A stretch of 8,488 nucleotides of DNA, from contig JAZODH010000095.1 of assembly GCA_045596925.1 (NCBI GenBank), forward strand, positions 1 to 8,488, written 5' to 3'. Source of the DNA: SIG710 sp045596925 (GTDB lineage: Bacteria; Bacillota; Clostridia; Oscillospirales; CAG-272). Shown one piece after another: positions 6,250 through 8,488 of the stretch (position 1 is its first letter; each line of letters begins with the position of its first letter). A program made the position numbers and the translations under genes. The notes beneath the pieces are model-generated. The model was not told where the DNA came from. It was given only the letters and a program-made list of their open reading frames with translations, and did no database searches.

Positions 6250-6898
6250 TTCGGTCGTTGATGCGAGGTTGATACTTATACTCCGCAATTTCCCTCAGGA
6301 GAAGCTGGGTGAGCTTATTCCGAGAATGGTCCGCGCAGGGATCCAAGCGATCGAAGTGGCATTTAATCCGTCGCTTGATGACACGGCAGAGACCACCTGC
6401 GCCATGATCAGAAACATCATCGCTCTGTCCGATGGCAAAATAACCGTGGGTGCGGGCACTGTTCTCTACCCTGAGTGGGTAAGGGCGGCAAAGGACGCGG
6501 GGTGCGATTTTATTTTCTCCCCAAACACAGACACGGATATCATAAAGCTGACAAAAGAGCTTGGCATGGTCTCTATCCCCGGCGCGTACACTCCCAGCGA
6601 GGTCATGACGGCGCACAAGGCGGGAGCCGATCTTATAAAGCTCTTCCCCATAACCGTAAACGAGATAGGATATTTCAAGAACATCAGAGGCCCGCTGTCT
6701 CACATAAAGTTCGTGCTGACGGGCGGTGTGAATCCCGAAACGATAGTTCCGTTCCTCGACGCGGGAGCTGTAGGGCTTGGCACGGGAATCTCAATCTTAA
6801 AGCCCGAGCTTGTGGCAGCAGGAGATTTTGACGAGATCGAGCGTCTTGCAAAGCTTCACGTTGAGATAATAAAAAATCACAAAAACGCAAGGAAGTGA
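6242..6898 (+). CDS. KDPG/KDPGal-family class I aldolase
   Basis: This 218-residue protein has close to the usual length for the Eda/DgoA family. These lysine-Schiff-base aldolases split 2-keto-3-deoxy-(phospho)sugar acids into pyruvate and an aldehyde. Visible residues are Arg15 (LILILRN), Glu38 (AIEVAFN), the GAGTV loop (70-74), Lys133 as the Schiff-base lysine (DLIKLFP), Thr160 in LTGGVNPE, and GLGTGIS (178-184) at the phosphate-site loop with Ser184. Where E. coli Eda has Arg in VTLR, this protein has Asn42 (VAFN), which resembles the 'PLN' of DgoA. A 6-phospho-galactonate-type or a non-phosphorylated substrate is therefore possible. GGAGGA (6228-6233) lies inside the end of the dehydratase gene, and the start overlaps it by 8 bp, so translation is coupled. 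It is the natural next step after the dehydratase. Confidence 0.92.
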   Translation: MSNSVVDARLILILRNFPQEKLGELIPRMVRAGIQAIEVAFNPSLDDTAETTCAMIRNIIALSDGKITVGAGTVLYPEWVRAAKDAGCDFIFSPNTDTDIIKLTKELGMVSIPGAYTPSEVMTAHKAGADLIKLFPITVNEIGYFKNIRGPLSHIKFVLTGGVNPETIVPFLDAGAVGLGTGISILKPELVAAGDFDEIERLAKLHVEIIKNHKNARK

Positions 6899-6902
6899 AA
6901 CG

Positions 6903-8303
6903 ATGAAAAAAATCGGAAAACTCAGAACTTACACATCAAAGGAAATCGAAAACAGCTTTATGGGCATCGGATTTGAGACACTTGACCGAGAAATGTTCCG
7001 TCCCGAAATGTGCTACGAGCCTCTGAGCCGAACGGGCGTTAAATTCGCACGCTGTCAGACGGGTTGGATGAGGACCGAAAAGGAAAAGGGAATTTACGAA
7101 TTTTCATGGCTTGACGACGTGGTCGACAATCTTATCGCCATCGGGGTCAAGCCTTGGTTCAACGTAAGCTTCGGAAATCCCCTTTACATGGATGACATTC
7201 CCAACGAGTATGCTATCGGCTGCGTGCCTCTCTACTACACCGAGGAGTGTCTGGAGGCTTGGAAAAGCTACGTAAAAGCTCTTGCCGAGCATTTTGCGGA
7301 CAGGGTTACAGAATTTGAGATCTGGAACGAGCCCGACCTTGACGGTCACTGGTTCTGGTATCCTCGTGAGAGAAGTGCGCCCGATTACGCCGAGCTTGTA
7401 AAGCTGACGGGCGGCATTATCCGCGATGTTGTCCCCGACGCGAGGATAGGCGCAAACATCTCACACATCGAAAACCTGAAATACACTGCCGAGCTGGCGG
7501 AGATATTGACCCCGGGTGACATCGATTTCGTTACGTACCATCTGTATAACAGGATCCCCGAGTCACCTCAGTTTGCGCATTGCATAAAGGAATTCAGAGC
7601 CGCTTTTCTCAGCAGAGGTCACGAGGTTGAGTTCTGGCAGGGCGAAACGGGATTTCCCTCTTGGTGCTACTCGCCTCACTACATCGTACGCGAGGGTACA
7701 AACAGCGAGCGCGCACAGGCTATATGGCATCTGCGCCGCGCCTTCAACGAGCTTTCCTTTGGCGCAAAGCGTTATTCCCTTTTCCAGATGGCGGATATGT
7801 GGGAAAAGACCTACAAAACTGCCGCGTCGACCATTCCCAAGACCGCCGCTCACGGAATTCTGAACGGCAAGATCTACACACCAAAGAAAGCCCACGAGAC
7901 GCTCACTTACACATCGGCGCTTCTGCAAGGAGACACCGAATACTTTGAGAGCGGATTTTACGGCTCGGTAATTGACAATGTAGGCGACAAAAACATCTGG
8001 GCATATCAGCAGCTGTCAGCAAAATATTTGTCGTTTAAGAAAAACGGCAAGCCCTTTTACGTTTACTATCTGCCCGCAAACGTATTGCGAGACGAGGGCG
8101 AGGAGCAAGGATTCCATGCTTATCTTCCCGAGGAAATTGAAACCCCCGTTCTGATAGACACGTATACGGGTGAAGTGTTCGACGTCTCGGACGCGCCAAA
8201 GGAATACAAATCGGGCTGGGAAGCTACCGTGTACAGCGACCTGGTGATCCGAGATTATCCTCTGATCCTTTGCGACAAGAGCGTTTTTGAGATAGTTGAA
8301 TAA
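6903..8303 (+). CDS. Cytoplasmic clan GH-A glycoside hydrolase (GH39-like, family not certain)
   Basis: This 466-residue TIM-barrel retaining glycosidase carries FEIWNEPD (138-145) on strand 4, making Glu143 the acid/base. EFWQGETGF (243-251) on strand 7 makes Glu248 the likely nucleophile. Earlier barrel segments are KFARCQTGW (48-55) and KPWFNVSF (83-90); FVTYHLY (209-215) and YSLFQMADMW follow. A short beta-rich C-terminal domain (about 355-466) completes it. WNEPD followed by aromatic HWFWYP recalls GH39 beta-xylosidases and iduronidases, but the nucleophile segment differs, so only the clan is firm. There is no signal peptide or membrane segment, so it acts inside the cell, presumably on an imported short oligosaccharide or glycoside. 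The start has AAGGAAG (6889-6895) eight bases upstream and lies 4 bp after the aldolase stop. As last gene of the operon it probably releases the sugar the other three enzymes degrade. Confidence 0.82.
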   Translation: MKKIGKLRTYTSKEIENSFMGIGFETLDREMFRPEMCYEPLSRTGVKFARCQTGWMRTEKEKGIYEFSWLDDVVDNLIAIGVKPWFNVSFGNPLYMDDIPNEYAIGCVPLYYTEECLEAWKSYVKALAEHFADRVTEFEIWNEPDLDGHWFWYPRERSAPDYAELVKLTGGIIRDVVPDARIGANISHIENLKYTAELAEILTPGDIDFVTYHLYNRIPESPQFAHCIKEFRAAFLSRGHEVEFWQGETGFPSWCYSPHYIVREGTNSERAQAIWHLRRAFNELSFGAKRYSLFQMADMWEKTYKTAASTIPKTAAHGILNGKIYTPKKAHETLTYTSALLQGDTEYFESGFYGSVIDNVGDKNIWAYQQLSAKYLSFKKNGKPFYVYYLPANVLRDEGEEQGFHAYLPEEIETPVLIDTYTGEVFDVSDAPKEYKSGWEATVYSDLVIRDYPLILCDKSVFEIVE

Positions 8304-8312
8304 AAAACACAG

Positions 8313-8346
8313 AAAGCACCGCAAATTTAACTTGCGGTGCTTTTTT
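8313..8346 (+). terminator. Intrinsic terminator of the sugar-acid operon
   Basis: Bases 8313-8324 and 8332-8343 pair perfectly over 12 bp (core AGCACCGCAA / TTGCGGTGCT) around a 7-base loop, with a run of six T at 8341-8346. It begins ten bases after the glycosidase stop and closes the operon. A run of A (8302-8307) on the other side could give weaker termination for an incoming minus-strand transcript. Confidence 0.9.
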
Positions 8347-8360
8347 GATAAAATTCAGAT

Positions 8361-8439
8361 TGTAGGGCGGGGGCTTGCTCCCGCCGATTTATTCAAATCA
8401 AACTTTTTTTGTACGGCGGGAGCAAACCCCCGCCCTACA
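8361..8439. repeat. REP/MITE-like 79-bp imperfect palindrome
   Basis: The arms at 8361-8386 and 8414-8439 are 26 bp each, inverted, and differ at one position (a G-T wobble in RNA). A 27-bp AT-rich centre separates them. Each arm begins TGTAGGGCGGGGG and can also fold on itself, because GGCGGGGGC can pair with GCTCCCGCC across TT. GC-rich 'GTAGGGGCGGG...CCCGCC' sequences are, from memory, dispersed in many copies in Oscillospiraceae genomes. It encodes nothing and sits just after the operon terminator, a usual place for such elements. No convincing target-site duplication flanks it. Confidence 0.75.
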
Positions 8440-8488
8440 CAAATTTATTGTTCTCTCAAAAGGAGCCTGTAAATATAGCTTCTTCCCT

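Noticed and set aside
8440..8488. Possible C-terminal end of a convergent minus-strand gene
   Set aside because: Two minus-strand frames end in a stop here and a third stays open; with only 49 bp none can be preferred.
8441..8488. Possible ribosome site AAAGGAG (8459-8465) for a plus-strand gene
   Set aside because: No start codon follows at a usable distance within the window.
1..8488. CRISPR arrays, tRNA or rRNA genes, transposase genes, defence systems
   Set aside because: No regularly spaced repeats, cloverleaf sequences, rRNA segments or transposase motifs were seen on either strand.

Overview
The window looks like chromosomal DNA from a low-to-middle GC Gram-positive anaerobe of the class Clostridia, probably an uncultured gut member of the Oscillospiraceae/Ruminococcaceae type. 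The grounds are near-consensus sigma-A promoters, strong GGAGG ribosome sites, a c-di-AMP cyclase operon of the Firmicutes kind, a cohesin-like lipoprotein and a GC-rich inverted repeat of a type familiar from such genomes. The taxon is an inference.

Left half, minus strand (about 1-3280). A strong promoter (2564-2592) drives a diadenylate cyclase gene (cdaA), then its membrane-anchored YbbR-domain partner (cdaR), then, with an ATGA overlap, the first 94 codons of a COG2509-type FAD-dependent protein that runs off the left edge. Upstream on the same strand, a small secreted lipoprotein with a cohesin-like domain has its own consensus promoter (3245-3272) and a 14-bp-stem terminator (2605-2642).

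Right half, plus strand (about 3314-8346). An AraC-family regulator gene is followed by four tightly packed genes: a short-chain dehydrogenase, an enolase-superfamily sugar-acid dehydratase, a KDPG/KDPGal-type aldolase and a cytoplasmic clan GH-A glycoside hydrolase. Gaps are +4, -4 or -8 bp, and the run ends in a clear intrinsic terminator. The inferred route is glycoside -> free sugar -> (NAD(P) oxidation) aldonate or lactone -> 2-keto-3-deoxy acid -> pyruvate plus an aldehyde. No transporter, sugar kinase or lactonase is in the window.

The most striking non-coding signal is a 14-bp direct repeat (13/14 identical, 20-bp period) that overlaps the end of the regulator gene and abuts the -35 box of the operon promoter. 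This is the geometry of an AraC class-II activator site. The 12-mer ATCGTGCAAAAA recurs in inverted orientation just upstream of the regulator's own -35 box, suggesting autoregulation. After the operon terminator lies a 79-bp imperfect palindrome (26-bp arms) of REP/MITE type, and then about 49 bp with no supportable feature.
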